64,000 nucleotides of DNA from Trichoplusia ni (lineage: Eukaryota > Arthropoda > Insecta > Lepidoptera > Noctuidae): positions 18,577,328-18,641,327 of the forward strand of contig NC_039480.1 of NCBI RefSeq assembly GCF_003590095.1. Direction: 5' to 3'. The position numbers were made by a program, and so were the translations under genes. The number at the start of each line of letters is the position of its first letter. The first letter of the stretch is position 1. The notes under the pieces were generated by a model. That model saw only the letters and a list, made by a program, of their open reading frames with translations. It was not told where the DNA came from and did not search any database. Of the stretch, positions 19,766-33,300 are shown piece by piece.

Positions 19766-20149
19766 TATATTTGCCACCCATTCGATTTGTTTATCTTAAG
19801 CCTATTTATGGTTACGGTACTAAGGTCATATAGGCACTTCCATCTCCTCTTCAATCTTCCAAGCGTTAAATACTATCTCGAAAGCCTTACATTTCCTCGG
19901 CATGGTGACGTCATCGTCCAAGATGGCTGCCGTTGACGGACTTAAGTCCTTTACACAAGATTAGCTGAACAAAGGCTTATGAATTAAAGAGATATGCCTT
20001 GTACTGTCGACTTGCCTCGCCTTTGTAAAAACCCCTTTTTTTGTAATGATAAAGTTTACCGAGCCTGGTGGACTTGTGAACTAATTAATGTCTGGTAGTG
20101 AGTGGTCTTATTATTGTTGTTGAAGATGTCTGTGACAGGAATATCTATA

Positions 20150-20410
20150 TCTATATCTATACTAATATATAAAGCTGAAGAAGAGTTTGTTTGTTTGAAC
20201 GCGCTAATCTCAGGAACTACTGGTTCGATTTGAAAAATTCTTTTTGTATTGAATAGCCCATTAATCGAGAAAGGCTTTAGGCTATAAACCATCACGCTGC
20301 GACTAATAGGAGCGAAGATATAATGGAAAATGTAAAAATAAACCGGGCAGGTATAAATCCTAACTTATATCTTCTACCCACGGGGACGAAGTCGCGGGCA
20401 ACAGCTAGTA
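20150..20410 (-). repeat. Repeat family T, copy 2
   Basis: Same landmarks as the 17752 copy, preceded on the + strand by a TATCTA microsatellite (ATATCTATATCTATATCTAT). Confidence 0.8.
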
Positions 20411-20779
20411 AGAGATAAAATTAAAAATAACACCCTGCAGTACTTTAAAAGTTGGATCGTAACGACTTTTAATAAAAGACAGATATTTATCAAACATGTC
20501 TAAGAACGCTCACACATAATTTATCTTTAAGGCAATAAAAACTTAATTGATATCACACAACATACTTCATAATTCCCGGGCCCTCGGCGTGGGTTGAAGT
20601 CGAAGCCGTTAACTTTTCACCCGATACGCAACAAGCTCCTCCATACTAAAGATGTGCGGTCATAGGACATAGGCCTCCATTTGCGACACGTATGCCAACG
20701 TATCCCTATTCCGGCAGATACAATTTTCAGTGCTATAACTGCATAAGTGAGTTGAACACAGGTTAAACTACGCTACGAC

Positions 20780-21070
20780 GAGGTTGGTCCGTAGATGGGT
20801 GACGATTTTTGTCATAACGAGTTTCTCCGTGTTTCGGAAGGCAGGTTAAATTGTGGGTCCCAGCTGTTATTCATACATGTTTAACAGTCGTTACAGGTAG
20901 TCAAAAACTAGATCTGACAACCGGTCTAACTAAGAGTATCGTGTTGTCTGTAACTGGGTTGAGAAGGTCAAATAGGCAATCGCTCCTTGTAAAACACTGG
21001 TACTTAGCTGAATCCGGTTAGGCTAGAAGCCAAACCCAACATAGTTGGGAAAAAGGCTTTACCGACGATG
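20780..21070 (-). repeat. Repeat family D, copy 2
   Basis: Reverse complement of the family D landmarks (GTCATAACGAGTTTCTCCGT, AGGCAATCGCTCCTTGTAAA, CCAACATAGTTGGGAAAA). Ends about 50 bp before the first recognised ubiquitin ligase exon. Confidence 0.8.
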
Positions 21071-21119
21071 ATGTACAAACTCATAGTATAATAACTAACA
21101 CACTATCTCCTTGTTACAG

Positions 21120-21322
21120 TGACGGCAGCAGCGCTGGCAGTCCGAAGGAGGCGTGCGTGGCGGCGTCCCCGCCACCAGCGCCGGCGCCCGTCAAACGAGA
21201 CGTGCGCCACCACCACCAGCACGTGTCGCACCAGCAGCACGGCCCCCACGGTCACGGGCACGGGCCCCACAACCACAACCAGCATATGCACCATGATCAG
21301 CATTCGAGGCCGCTTAGTATAG
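21120..21322 (+). CDS. RNF38/44: RNF38/44-like exon 1 of those found: His-rich
   Basis: Acceptor ttgttacag and donor gtgagt are strong. The exon starts with one base completing a split codon, then reads DGSSAGSPKEACVAAS, a Pro/Ala stretch, and a His-rich tract (about 15 His in 43 residues, including HHHQHVSHQQHGPHGHGHGP). It ends one base into a Gly codon finished by the next exon. No ATG precedes the His-rich tract in frame, so translation must start upstream. The +1 frame is also open (Arg/Thr-rich) but does not join the downstream exons. Confidence 0.85.
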
Positions 21323-24300
21323 GTGAGTTGTATTTTTATCAGCTGTTTAAAAAAAAAAACCTAAATAAGCCAGAATCCATTTATTCAAAATAGGCTACAA
21401 AGTAGCACTTATTGCACGTCTTAGTTACCTAGACAGCTCCCCGTATCGCCCACCCTTCACCGCTTCCCAAGTGTTCTAGCTGTGAAGAAGAAACGGCGCA
21501 ACAAACTCCACAACATAGCACGCTGTCGCTTTTTTACAAAACACATATATGTTCACATAAATTGATTATTAAGGAAACGCTGACAAATAAGAAAGCGTTT
21601 ACAGAGGGTGGGGAGAGGGCGTGTTTGGAAACAAAAGCCTCCCAACATCTCTTTTTGCATTCGCTATTGCACTAAGAAGAACATATCGTGTTAATCGAGA
21701 GGTTTCCATCCTATGCACATGCCCTAGCGAGACATGGCAGCATTTAAAATTGAATTTGAATTGAATTGAATTTAAAAATATATAAGATCTGCATGTAGCA
21801 CACCATGCCATATAGGGGAGGGGAGTTGGTTGCGCCGTTTCTTCTTTCAGCAAAAGCACTCAGGAAGCAATGAAGGGTGGGCAAAATTGGATGCTGTCCA
21901 ATGTAATTTGATCTTCAAAAAGTGCTACTTAGTAGCCTAATTTGAATAAATTACTTGATTTTGATTTCTGACATAATGCAAGCTTAGTTTGAGACTAGAT
22001 GGCGTTGTGTAAGTCTTGCATGCTTAATATTATTTTGATTTTAGCTTCTTTTCTCACGTTTACCATTTACTTTGACAGGTGGTGGCGCAGGCGGTTCGAG
22101 ACGCGCCGAGCGACGGGCCGCCGGCCCTTCAGAAAGAAGACGCACTGGTATTGCCATTATTTATTTAATACTTCATAATGCATCAAAATGTTTGATGGCT
22201 GCAATAGTACGCCTTTTTCCGTATGGGAAATTATCAAATTCTCCTTCCGCTTAATGTTGAGCGGATGGGAGTGTCAGAATTCTACTGACCCATGTTCCTT
22301 TCATTTTTATTCATGTACCGGGGCATGACAACCCTTTCGGACAATTCCGCTGCCCTAGCAGGCGAAATAGTGTGCTGGAAGCACACATCCTAATCTCATA
22401 ATTATTTATCTAATCAACAAAATCCTAATTTAAACTGACCACGCCGCGTGAGTAAACCGTTGTTAGACGAGTTACATGAATCTGATAAAGTATATTATTA
22501 TTTTTAGTATACACGGCCCAGTTCATGTATACGACATAAAATACCCCTAGGCGCGTTTTTTTTTTTATCATCAACTAAGATAATAAGTACGAAGAAAATT
22601 AAACAAGAGAAATCTGAAAATACTCTTAAAAATGATAAAATTGCCGCTCACCATTGTTACAAGGCTCGGACCGCGCTCGCAACAGAGCCGTGTTTCTAAA
22701 AAACTACGAATTGCATCATAATATTGAAAAAAAAATGCATACTTTTTAATCTCATAAATACCTATTTTTTTATCATGAACGTGTTCTAGTCATTGGATAC
22801 ACGAACTGGGCTGCTTTTGTAAGACGACTAAAAAATCACGGTATATATAGAAGCATTTATACAATAATAAGGGATGGGGGACAATTATAAGTTGTATGCC
22901 TGTAGTTGCCCCCCTTCCCTTGTATATGGATAAGAGTACATATTTTTTTGCCGTCTCTGTCCCTCAACCGGACGGAGAGCTCTACACCTTCCTTCCATCT
23001 CATTGTGTCTAAGAATGTTTAGTGCCAGTTTTTGTTCATAATCATCATTTTATTGGTCATATCTCTTTAACTTTCTTATTTATTGTGTCTTCTGCCTTTT
23101 CCTTGAATTGTTTTGTTTATTTTGTTCAATCTTTAATCAAGAGAGTAATTTTTTTTGGCTATGTATGTTTCGAAAATAGAGTCATATTTATGAGTATAAT
23201 TAATTATTATATGTCTATATGGACTCATAACTTGTGATTGCCGAGCGGTGTTTTGAACGGATCTGTATGCACAAGGTTGCAGGTTTGAACCCAATGCTGA
23301 CAAGTAAGTACAAATGTGACTTTTTTAAAGTTATGTGTACTTAATTAATTATTCTCAGACACCACAGTGAAGCTAAAGATATGCCAAAACGTTTCTGTTC
23401 AGTAATGATTTTATTGTCTTCAATTTCAGTGTAATCTCACCTAAAGATTTGACCAAAGATAAATTGAACATTCATTCGGGAAAAGAAGACTTTTACTTAT
23501 ACAATTCATATCTTATTATGTCTAAGTGTTGTGTTATTAACATTTCCAGAGGTACGCGTAAGTCCAGGAGGCGCGGGGACCTCTGCTGACCCCCCGCATA
23601 TGATGCACCATCATCATAACATGGTGAGTAACACCAATACTTGACTTGAATGGTTGTGAAACCCCCTACGACACAAGTATACAAAATCTATTTAATATCT
23701 CTTGATTGACTGATTTATTTAAAAAAAAAAATACTTAACGTGTTTTTCATATTATAACATAACTAGCTGTTGACCGCGACTTCGTCCCCGTGGGTAGAAG
23801 ATATAAGTTATGATTTATACCTGCCCTATTTTTACACATTTTCCTTTGTATGTTCGCTCCTATTAGTCGCAGCGTGATGGTATATAGCCTAAAGCCTTCC
23901 TCGATGAATGGTTTATTCAACACAAAAATAATTTTTCAATTTGGACCAGTATTTCCTGAGATTAGCGCGTTCAAACAAACAAAATACTCTTCAGCTTTAT
24001 ATATTAGTAGTATAGATTAAAAAATAAGGAAGATGAAATTTAGCGTAGTAACATCACAAGCTAGTTAAAATCTCACGTTACTGGTAAGTGACGTCAAACA
24101 AAATTATAAATCACTGTATCCTCTTCATTTTTTGCTTACAAGCTAAAGAAAAAAATCATATCCAATAATTATTATAAATCTCTAAATGGACTAAACTGTT
24201 ATTTTTTTGTTAAATACCTTATTTCTTAAGGTCCTTCCTTAGGGACGAAGAAGGAAACCATTTGTAACCATTTTTACACATTTAAAATTCCATACCACCA

Positions 24301-27300
24301 CATTATTTACAGACAGATTTCCTCAAAACCTAGTCTCTGAAAACCTAATGTATCATAATTTTCCTCCCCAGGATACGAATCCCCTAGAAGGCTCAGTCGA
24401 GTCCATGGTCAGCGGCGCCGGGTCCTCGGACGGGGAGCTGTCCTCCAAGGCCGGGGACAGTCCCAGCAGGAAGCGGAGACGGATCTCCAGACACCTGTCC
24501 TCAGGTATACTAGCGGGCATTATAGTATGGAGGGTCCAAGGGCAGAGTCCATCTTGACTGTGGTTGACTTCATCTTGCCAAAACCACAACTGCTCAGTTC
24601 GGCCCCCGTAGGACAAGCATTTGTGTGATCCACGAATGCTTGTCCTGAGTCTGGTATGCGTCTGTATGTCTTGAGCATAGTTGTCACGTTAAACGCACTG
24701 GGTGACGTCGCAGGTTCGAAGCTCACCTATAAAAAGCATTTGCCTGAATAATTTGTGAAATTCTACTACATACTTACGTAAAATAAGTTTCATAATATTC
24801 TGGTGTTTCCAGAACAATAATAATATGTTATTTACTGATAATAATTTCTATGATTCCAGGGGAGAGCAATGTCTCCGTATCGGCGCCGGCTGTTGAGCGG
24901 CGAACACCCAGACACCATTACCAACCACCGTATGTATACAATCAATCTATTCCACCTGTCCACGGCCACTGTTGGGCAAGCGGTCCTCAGTATGTAAGGT
25001 GGGAAGGCATCCATATAAACAAGACATAGACTTTTTGATAATAAAGGCGCCAACGTAATTAATTTCTTACGTTTACACCCTGACTTACTAGATGGCGTTG
25101 GCGTCGAATAAGATTGCGCTATGGTTTCGTTATCCGCAAAACTTTAAGAAATTTAGATTTGTACCATGATCTTACTCTATTTTTTAATCGATACGAGCTG
25201 TTAAGTAAGTGTTGCCACACACGGCAAAATGTCTGTAGTTCTATAGTAGTCTTGTAATTCGGGCCCGCCTAAAACCTAATAGTAATAAATGAATTAGTTT
25301 TTTATCCCTCAAGGCCATCTAGTCTCAAACTAAACATAGCTTGTATTATGAGTACTAGACTACTGATAAATATACTTAAATAGTCCTAAATACATACTTA
25401 TTATAGATAAATTACTCCCACATACAGAACCACTGATCATGTTCATCACAAACATTTGTCCCGAGTGGGGATTGAACCCCACTACTGGTCACTAACCAGT
25501 AGACCAACAGGCCAGTCAACGTCAAGTTAATATTAATACCCTCGTGTCTGGTTGCCCCTTAGCCGGCGGATGCGCTACCTGGGCGGCGGCGCGGGCGGCT
25601 GGGCGGAGCGCCTGCTGGAGCCGCACGCGCACGCGCCGCATCCGCCGCACCCCGCGCATCCGGCACATCCGCCGCATCCGGCGCATCCGGCGCACCCCGC
25701 GCATCCGGCGCATCACACGCACCACGCGCATCCACATCACACGCCGCTCTTACTCGATATCAACCAGGTGAGTCCTGATAACATGATCAAATGTTTAAGG
25801 GTGATTCTTCAAAAAAAAAAAACACTAGTTAAGGTCGTCATTATCCTCACCAACTGGTTCACGTCACTGTAATGCTAAAATGTTTTAATTCTTACGTCAT
25901 CTATTAATAGCCGTAGTACTTTGCAAGCTTAGATAAAAATAATATTAAAATAAGCAATCTGCTGTATGAAAAGTGTGGTGAGGATAATGATGTTCTTAAT
26001 TTGTTTTATTTTTTTCCGGAGAATCACCCTTAGACTCTAGGGTGTGCCAAAAATTATATTATAAAGGAGGTTAGTGAGTACCTGGATGTGGGAGAGAGAG
26101 ATAAGGCCACAAACCCAAGATATTGTTAGGCATGTTTGTTTTTATTAATGTTCCTTTAGGAGTGTTGTTATTTTTTTAGATCCGTACTTTAAAAAAGCCT
26201 GTGGATAGCTCTTTTTCCGTCTGTAACTGGATTGTATATCATGATCGTGTATAGCTAGACAACAAACACTCAAAATGAAGACCAAGTGATTGCTACGTTT
26301 GATTCACTCTTGATATTTTACCATTTCTGTGAGTGCAAATGAATAACTAACAAAACTGGTTTGTCCCCAATTAGCGTTTCATCTTTCTTTCATCACCCAA
26401 ATCACAGCGTTGAGCGGAAGGGAGGGTCAATCTTTTTCTGAATAAATAAACCTACCCATGTTCCATGCTTTGCCTTTAGATTACCGCGATAACCCTTTCG
26501 GACAATCCCGCTGGTGTTTTTTTACCTTAGTTAATTGTTCAACTAAATGCCTCAGTAACATGTCCACCTTGCCTCAGATGTCAGTCCGCGGTCGCGGGCT
26601 GGGCGCGCTGGGCGGCGTGGGCTGGCACGCGCACAGGGACCACGCGCAGCGGCCGCAGGTAACACTAGGACCTATATAATATATATACAGTCATAAAGAA
26701 AACTAGAAAGAGATCATAACGAAAGCGACTCATTTAAAACCTTGGAACAATTTGAATACCAACCTTAGGTTCTAGACAGAAGAACCGCATTTCAATTGCA
26801 ATCCAATCGCTGCTTGAATTGAAGTTTGAGTTGCTGAGGTCACATGTCGCGGGTTCGATACCCGTGTAGGATAAGCTTGTGTGGTTCAAGAACGCTTGAC
26901 CAGAGTCTGGGTGTTTTGATGCCTTCACGCAAACATTGAAGTCGCATGGACTTGAATGTTTATGAAACCTCCCGCAAAAAAAAGATTAAATATAATAATG
27001 CAGGAGTAGTTTCATTAAAAAAAAGGAATATATGCGCAGCATTTAATAATCGAGTCAACTGCATTCAAATTACACTTGAAAAGCAATTCGCGTTTGGATT
27101 GCTGTTGAAACGCTTAACCATATAGCTCAAATGATCTCTTTTTAATAATTCGGTTATATTGATAATTAACACTTTAATTTTATTATAATCGTCTGTAATA
27201 TTTAAGTTAACAATAAAATTCGAAGTCTGAATATACTATGATGATGCTAATAATATTACAATTTATGTATTTAAGAATTAGAATGATTTAATATCAATTG

Positions 27301-30300
27301 GTAAGATGGCTAGAACAATTTAACTGATGTCACAATATTAATTAAGATCTAAGACTTCAAAATCAGTAGTTTTCCAGGCAATTTTAAAAGTAATGACTCT
27401 AGGTCCATGGCACCGAAATGTCATTCAATGGAAAAGAACCGGCAAGAAACTCAAATAAGTTAATCTTTTGACAAATAAATTAATATATATTGAGATCAAT
27501 GTTTAAAATATTATTTATACAATAAATCTTTTATTATTAGCAACATTGTTTAACGGAATTAATTGAAGGACGGGACACGTCAACGATTTTATTATATATC
27601 GCTGTCTCGCTTACTCATATCGATCAGTCTTAAGTTAGAGCGAGATAGCAACTAGGAGAATGAAGAAAAATTAATTCACGTATCGGATAGTTGCGTATTC
27701 TATTGGATATAGGGGATGAGTTAAATTTACAGGTCTTTTTTTTGATATTTTAAATCTTTTATAATTAAAATACTATTTATATGATAGTTATTCAGTTTTT
27801 TTGAGGTTATTATCGAAGTTAATATAAGTCAAAAACCTAGGTTCCTAAACGAAATCTGAAATCGTTCGCATTGATTAATGCTGAATAATTTTCTATAAAA
27901 GAAAAGGGCTTTTGCCCAGCAGTGGGATGAATAGGCTTTGTTACATTTAATAGGTCATTTTGAGGACTTTTATGTTTTCATATATATATAAATTCAAATT
28001 CCTATGACGTGTCCCGTATATATATTTAATCATGTAAGATTTCTTTCAGTTGTACACAAAATATATGAAAAATATAGCATTTTGACCGGGTACGATTATA
28101 TTTGAGATATATATTTTATTTTGACAAACACCAACATGAGACACTATCACAAATGTTTGATCAAATATACAAACCATAGTTTTACTTACAAATTTCGGTA
28201 CAAATTTTTGTACCAATATTTGATACCAACTGTGCCAATTTAAATGAAAATATTGTTTTTACACACTTTAACACGAATACACTTCGATATATTTTTATAT
28301 ATAACAATGTTATTATAAATTCATTATTTTACAAATGTTTTTGTTGTGTATGTATGTGTGTGCCTGTGTATCTCAGACACACGAGAATACGGCATCAAAT
28401 GTATACAATAACGTAAAATCTTAATGAAATATTATTAAATATATAATTTCTTAAGTTAAATATATCGCTAGCTCTTTCTAACTCGTAAGAAAAGGAAGTT
28501 TTGTCCTTTTTTAATTTATAAGTTGTCTGTCTCTTTTCAATGGAAGCTGTCAGAAAGAGATGGGACTATTTTGACGTTGAAATCTGGGCATAGCATAGTT
28601 TTAAGTATGTTTATGATAACACATCATTCGTTTATCATTTTTTTGCCTGTTTTCGGGCCATAGTCAGAATGTAAAGAAAATATGATATATTTAAAATAAT
28701 TAATTCGTTGTTTTCATGATCATTTAAATAACCATAAGTTAAAGTTATAAATTGGTGTTGAAAGTGCCATTTTGTAACTTTTTGTGTTATTTTTAAATAA
28801 ATTTAGATTATTTTTTAATCCGTATTTGTGTAACCAATGATGTGTGATCATGTATAATGATTGTATAATATGAATAATGTATGTTAGTTTGTAATAGTTG
28901 TAAGTTACACGGACGATTGAAAACATGTGAAATGTTTTCCTATAACGGCTGCGGTCTGCGATCCCGGGTGACTTAGTTATTTTATTGTGAGGGGGGGAGG
29001 GTGTTAGAGAAACTGTGACCCAATCCGAGTCCTTAATCATGACTTGAAGCTAGAAAAGTTAATAGAAAGAGTTCTGTAAGAAAAGAAAAAAGTGTTTTGG
29101 AAGTAAATTAAGCTTAAACTTACTAAGTTTTCGCTGTAATTATGAAATTTGAGAGTCTGGGGTCATTTTATTTGCAGTTATGATGTATTATTTAGTTCTC
29201 ATTTGACGGGGTTTTTGTAAACATTAAATTTTCATAAAAAGACGCCCAGACTCGATGGAGGACACACAGACAAGCATTTATATATCATACAAACGCTTGT
29301 CCTACGCGACACGTCGCTTACAGTCGTATTGATTAACGTGGTCTAGTATAGCAGTTTGGTTTCAACTACAAGGGTTCAACTCAAACTATAGCTAGAAGGG
29401 TCACAGTATATGGTAGTGTGGCGTGAGCTAGGGTCACAGGGTCACAGTATAGACTAGCCAGAGCTAGGCCACAGTACCTAGGGGCGCGGGCCGCAGCTGA
29501 GTGTGTGGGGGCCGCAGGTGGGCGCGGGCGCTGGCGCCGAGCTGTGGCCCGCCGCCGTGCTGCCCGCGCTGCCCGCGCTGCGCTACCAGGTACTCCCGGG
29601 GCGCTGGGGAGGGAGGGTTGGCTAACTCGGCCTACTGGCTATATAGAACAAAATGTCGGTTGATTGAAGTCTGGATATATTGGAGTGTCCACTGTTGGGT
29701 GTTTTTCTTAGATCTTTTTTATCAAAATACCTTGTCCACTTCTCAAAAACTTTACATATAATGTATGTAAATTATATTTATCATATATTTTTTTATCAAA
29801 GTCAAGAACTGTTGAAGTCCTCCACTGGGCTTTTTCTATTTCAAATTATGTCAAAAGACAAAACTTTCGTCCAATTAAAGAATTATATCCATGGTCATTG
29901 AAAAGAGATAAATTTATTAAATTCTCCTTTAAATTTGCAGGAATTCTCTTACTTATATTTTTCGAAATATATAAATAATGTATAAAAAAATACCACCTAG
30001 ACATATCTAATGATAACTCTCATCACACAAACATCTCCTGTCGGTGTCAATCGAACCCACCGACCTCCAATATACCAGTCATTGTCACTAACCACTAGAC
30101 CAACGGGCCAGTCAACCCTCTCGATCTCCCAACACAGCCACTTCACGACACCCCAGCGTGATCGATTATGATAAATAGAAAATACTTGGCACGTGACTAA
30201 CATGCTCTATCTCTCTCTTAGAGTGAGATAGCTATAGTGATAGTACATGCTTAGTAAAGTCTATTTATATGTATATAAGTTATGTATGCATATGCGGGTA

Positions 30301-33300
30301 CATGCTTGTTGAATTGTCTTTGCTTAGTTTTGAGTATGGGCCAGATGAGAAGGATATATAATGAACTAGCTTTTTAGCGCGGCTTCGCCCGCGTCGAGGT
30401 CGGTTATATCGCGTTTCCAAGAAAACTCCGGGATAAAAACTATCCTATGTTCTTTCTCAAGGTCAACTCTATCTCTGTACCAAATTTCATTAAAATCAGT
30501 TCAGTGGTTTAGACGTGAAAGCGTAACAGACAGACAGACAGAGTTACTTTCGCGTTTATAATATTATTGGGATGGGATTCAATCTAGCGAATTAAATTCG
30601 AATTAAAAATCTTACTATAATGTGATTATGTTTTAATTTTTTATATACTTTTCTCTGGTCTGTCACTTGAAATAAAAACTATTTAGAAACCTTTTTGGAA
30701 TTCTTAAGACAGTCGATAAGCAAGTCCTCGCATACAGTATATACAGCAACGGTTTATACACATTTGTAAAACGGTTTTGGTCTCCGATACTAGTTTAATG
30801 CTTTTTTGTAAAATACTTGTAAATTAATGAACACATTTCGAGCAAACTTTTAACATTTAGTAGTTGTATTTTGGGATTTGTGGTTACTGGATTATTTGTC
30901 GCTAAAATATGTTTTGATAATGTATTTTTAAGCTTTTTATTAACATTTTTTGCTAGGATATGGGATGTAATTAATTGATAATAGAGATTTCAATAATTGC
31001 AAGCTTACAAGCATCAACCATTATATGAAAATAAAACTATGATTTAGAAAAGTGTAAAAAATTACAGATATTTTTATATGTATATTTGAAAGATTAAGTA
31101 TTTATATTGAAGTTCTTATATTTTATTGTGTCATATTCTTTCGTGCTCATATGAACGGTAAATATGTATTTAGACACCCACACTAAGGAATTTAATCCTT
31201 GTGTCTTGGACGGTTTCACAAACATTCAAGTCACATGTACAAAGACATCCAGACTCAGGACAAGCATTCGTGGATCACACAAATGCTTGTCCTAGATCTT
31301 CCCTTATTGATACTCATCAATCTGTTTTAATACATATGCACATGAATATAAAGTTTATTATTAATCGACTGTCATCTTGTGAATAATCCATTTTAAATTA
31401 TGTTAGGTTAATTTAACGATACAGCTTTACTAAAAACAAGCATTAATATCCACACATCACTTTTGTAACCAGTCATTTAATTCTTAGATTTAAAAAGTCT
31501 AAAAACCCACGCTTTTAAATATAATTCCATTAAACAACTATCAAAGTCGGTCCAGCCGTTTTTATAGTTGTGAATTGCATTGTCATCGGGTTCGAAGATA
31601 CCCGGAAAATTTGAGCCTGCTAGCTTATCGGGAAGCGCCTCAAAATTGAGTTGCAAAAATTCAACCAGTCCAAAGTGATTGTATAAAAACGTAAGAAAAT
31701 TATATCTACGACTTGACTACGTTCTTGCAAATAAATAAATAGATATACATCTGGTAATACGCTTAAAACAAATGTCTTACACAATAAAATATAAGATCAA
31801 TATTAATAGGAATACTTAGTCTAAATTGCATCGGCATGACCTCCCAAACTATGTTAGTTGGCTTCCAGTCTCACCGACAGCTGAGCCCCGTATGTTACCT
31901 CGCGACTGTCTATCTGACAACACAACACATGTTACTGTAACACAGTATCGCATAGTAAGACTGCGTCACAACTGTAATGATTTGACTATATTTTGACATA
32001 AAATATTAAATTGGTATCGGAGATTTCAAGATATGGGTGCGTGCATGTTTCTAACATTTAGCATATTGTCCAACATGTACCGGCTTTATGTTTTAAAGAC
32101 AACTTTTTGGTTTTTGGAATCTTTTAGCTGTTGTAATTTCGGCTTTCGAGGTCTATTTCTGTAATATGGTTTTTCTTTTTGATAATAAAGAGGATGGAGA
32201 GCAAAAAAGGTCTAAAATTAAACATTTTAACATAGAATTTGCTCTCCATCTAGATAATCTTGGCTTTAAAATTGATGGATAACCTTCCATCCTTATAAAC
32301 ATATTTACATAGATTATTTTCCTCTCCATCCTTATACACATTTAATGAATCGATTAAGACTTTCTTAGTCAATTCAATTACGTTTCAAAGGACCCAAAAA
32401 ATATCGATTTGCTTTAAATTCCATTAAATTTCATAACTTATAGTTTGAGTAGAACACTCAAACTTCCTCCCCAAGTCACAAGTTCTGCACAATTTCTTCC
32501 TGATTTGAAAATATCTTTTAGTTTTATAAAGGCCATTTATGGAGGAATTCTATAGGATACAAATCTAAGTTTTGATTTATAGGATCAGATCAGTAATGAA
32601 ATTTGAAAAAAAAAAACGCTGACAAGTAAGACACTCTAAAACAATTCATCCGACTTAAAAAAATCTCTCTTTTAGGCCTGATTCGCACGGGAGCTTTTTG
32701 AAAAAGCGTTCAAATAGGACAAATGCATTTCCAAGTACATGTTCACACGACTATTCCCTTTAGCGCTCAACGCCCAGCGCTCAAAATGCAACACTACTCG
32801 ATAAAAAAGCGTCGCGTTTTAAAAGCACGGACGTATGGACAACTACTTGAAAATGCATTTGTTCTATTTGAACGCTTTTTTAACGCGCGTTAAAAAAGCT
32901 CCCGTGTGAATACCAAGTCGCCTACAGCAGCTAGTATTAAACATACGGTTGTTACAAAGTTGTCTCTAAACATAAGGCTCGGTACTCCTCTCACCGGTTA
33001 CGAATCCTAAATGTATGGTCCTCGTATGGCGCAGTGGCTGCTAGCCCCGCTTCACCTTTGTTATTATAGTGACGTCACGTGACATAGCACACCGGCACAG
33101 AGACAGGGATACATGGGGGGCAGGAGGGAGACAAGTTGTTAGAGGCTTGGGGTTTGGTTGTATTGTCTATGATTTAGTTATGTATTTAGAAATAGTCTCT
33201 CAAACATTTTGCTGGAAATATTATAAAACTTTAATGAGATATGTTTTGCGTTTTAAAGTCAATAATTGAAATTTTATTTGAAATTTAAAGATTAATGAAA

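Noticed and set aside
21103..21303. Val/Arg-rich minus-strand and Arg/Thr-rich + strand frames over the first ligase exon
   Set aside because: Shadows of the His-rich exon; only the His-rich frame joins the downstream exons.
25522..25740. Met/Arg-rich minus-strand frame (MRRMRR-type repeats)
   Set aside because: Antisense of the Ala-His-Pro minisatellite; the sense exon has good splice sites and family context.
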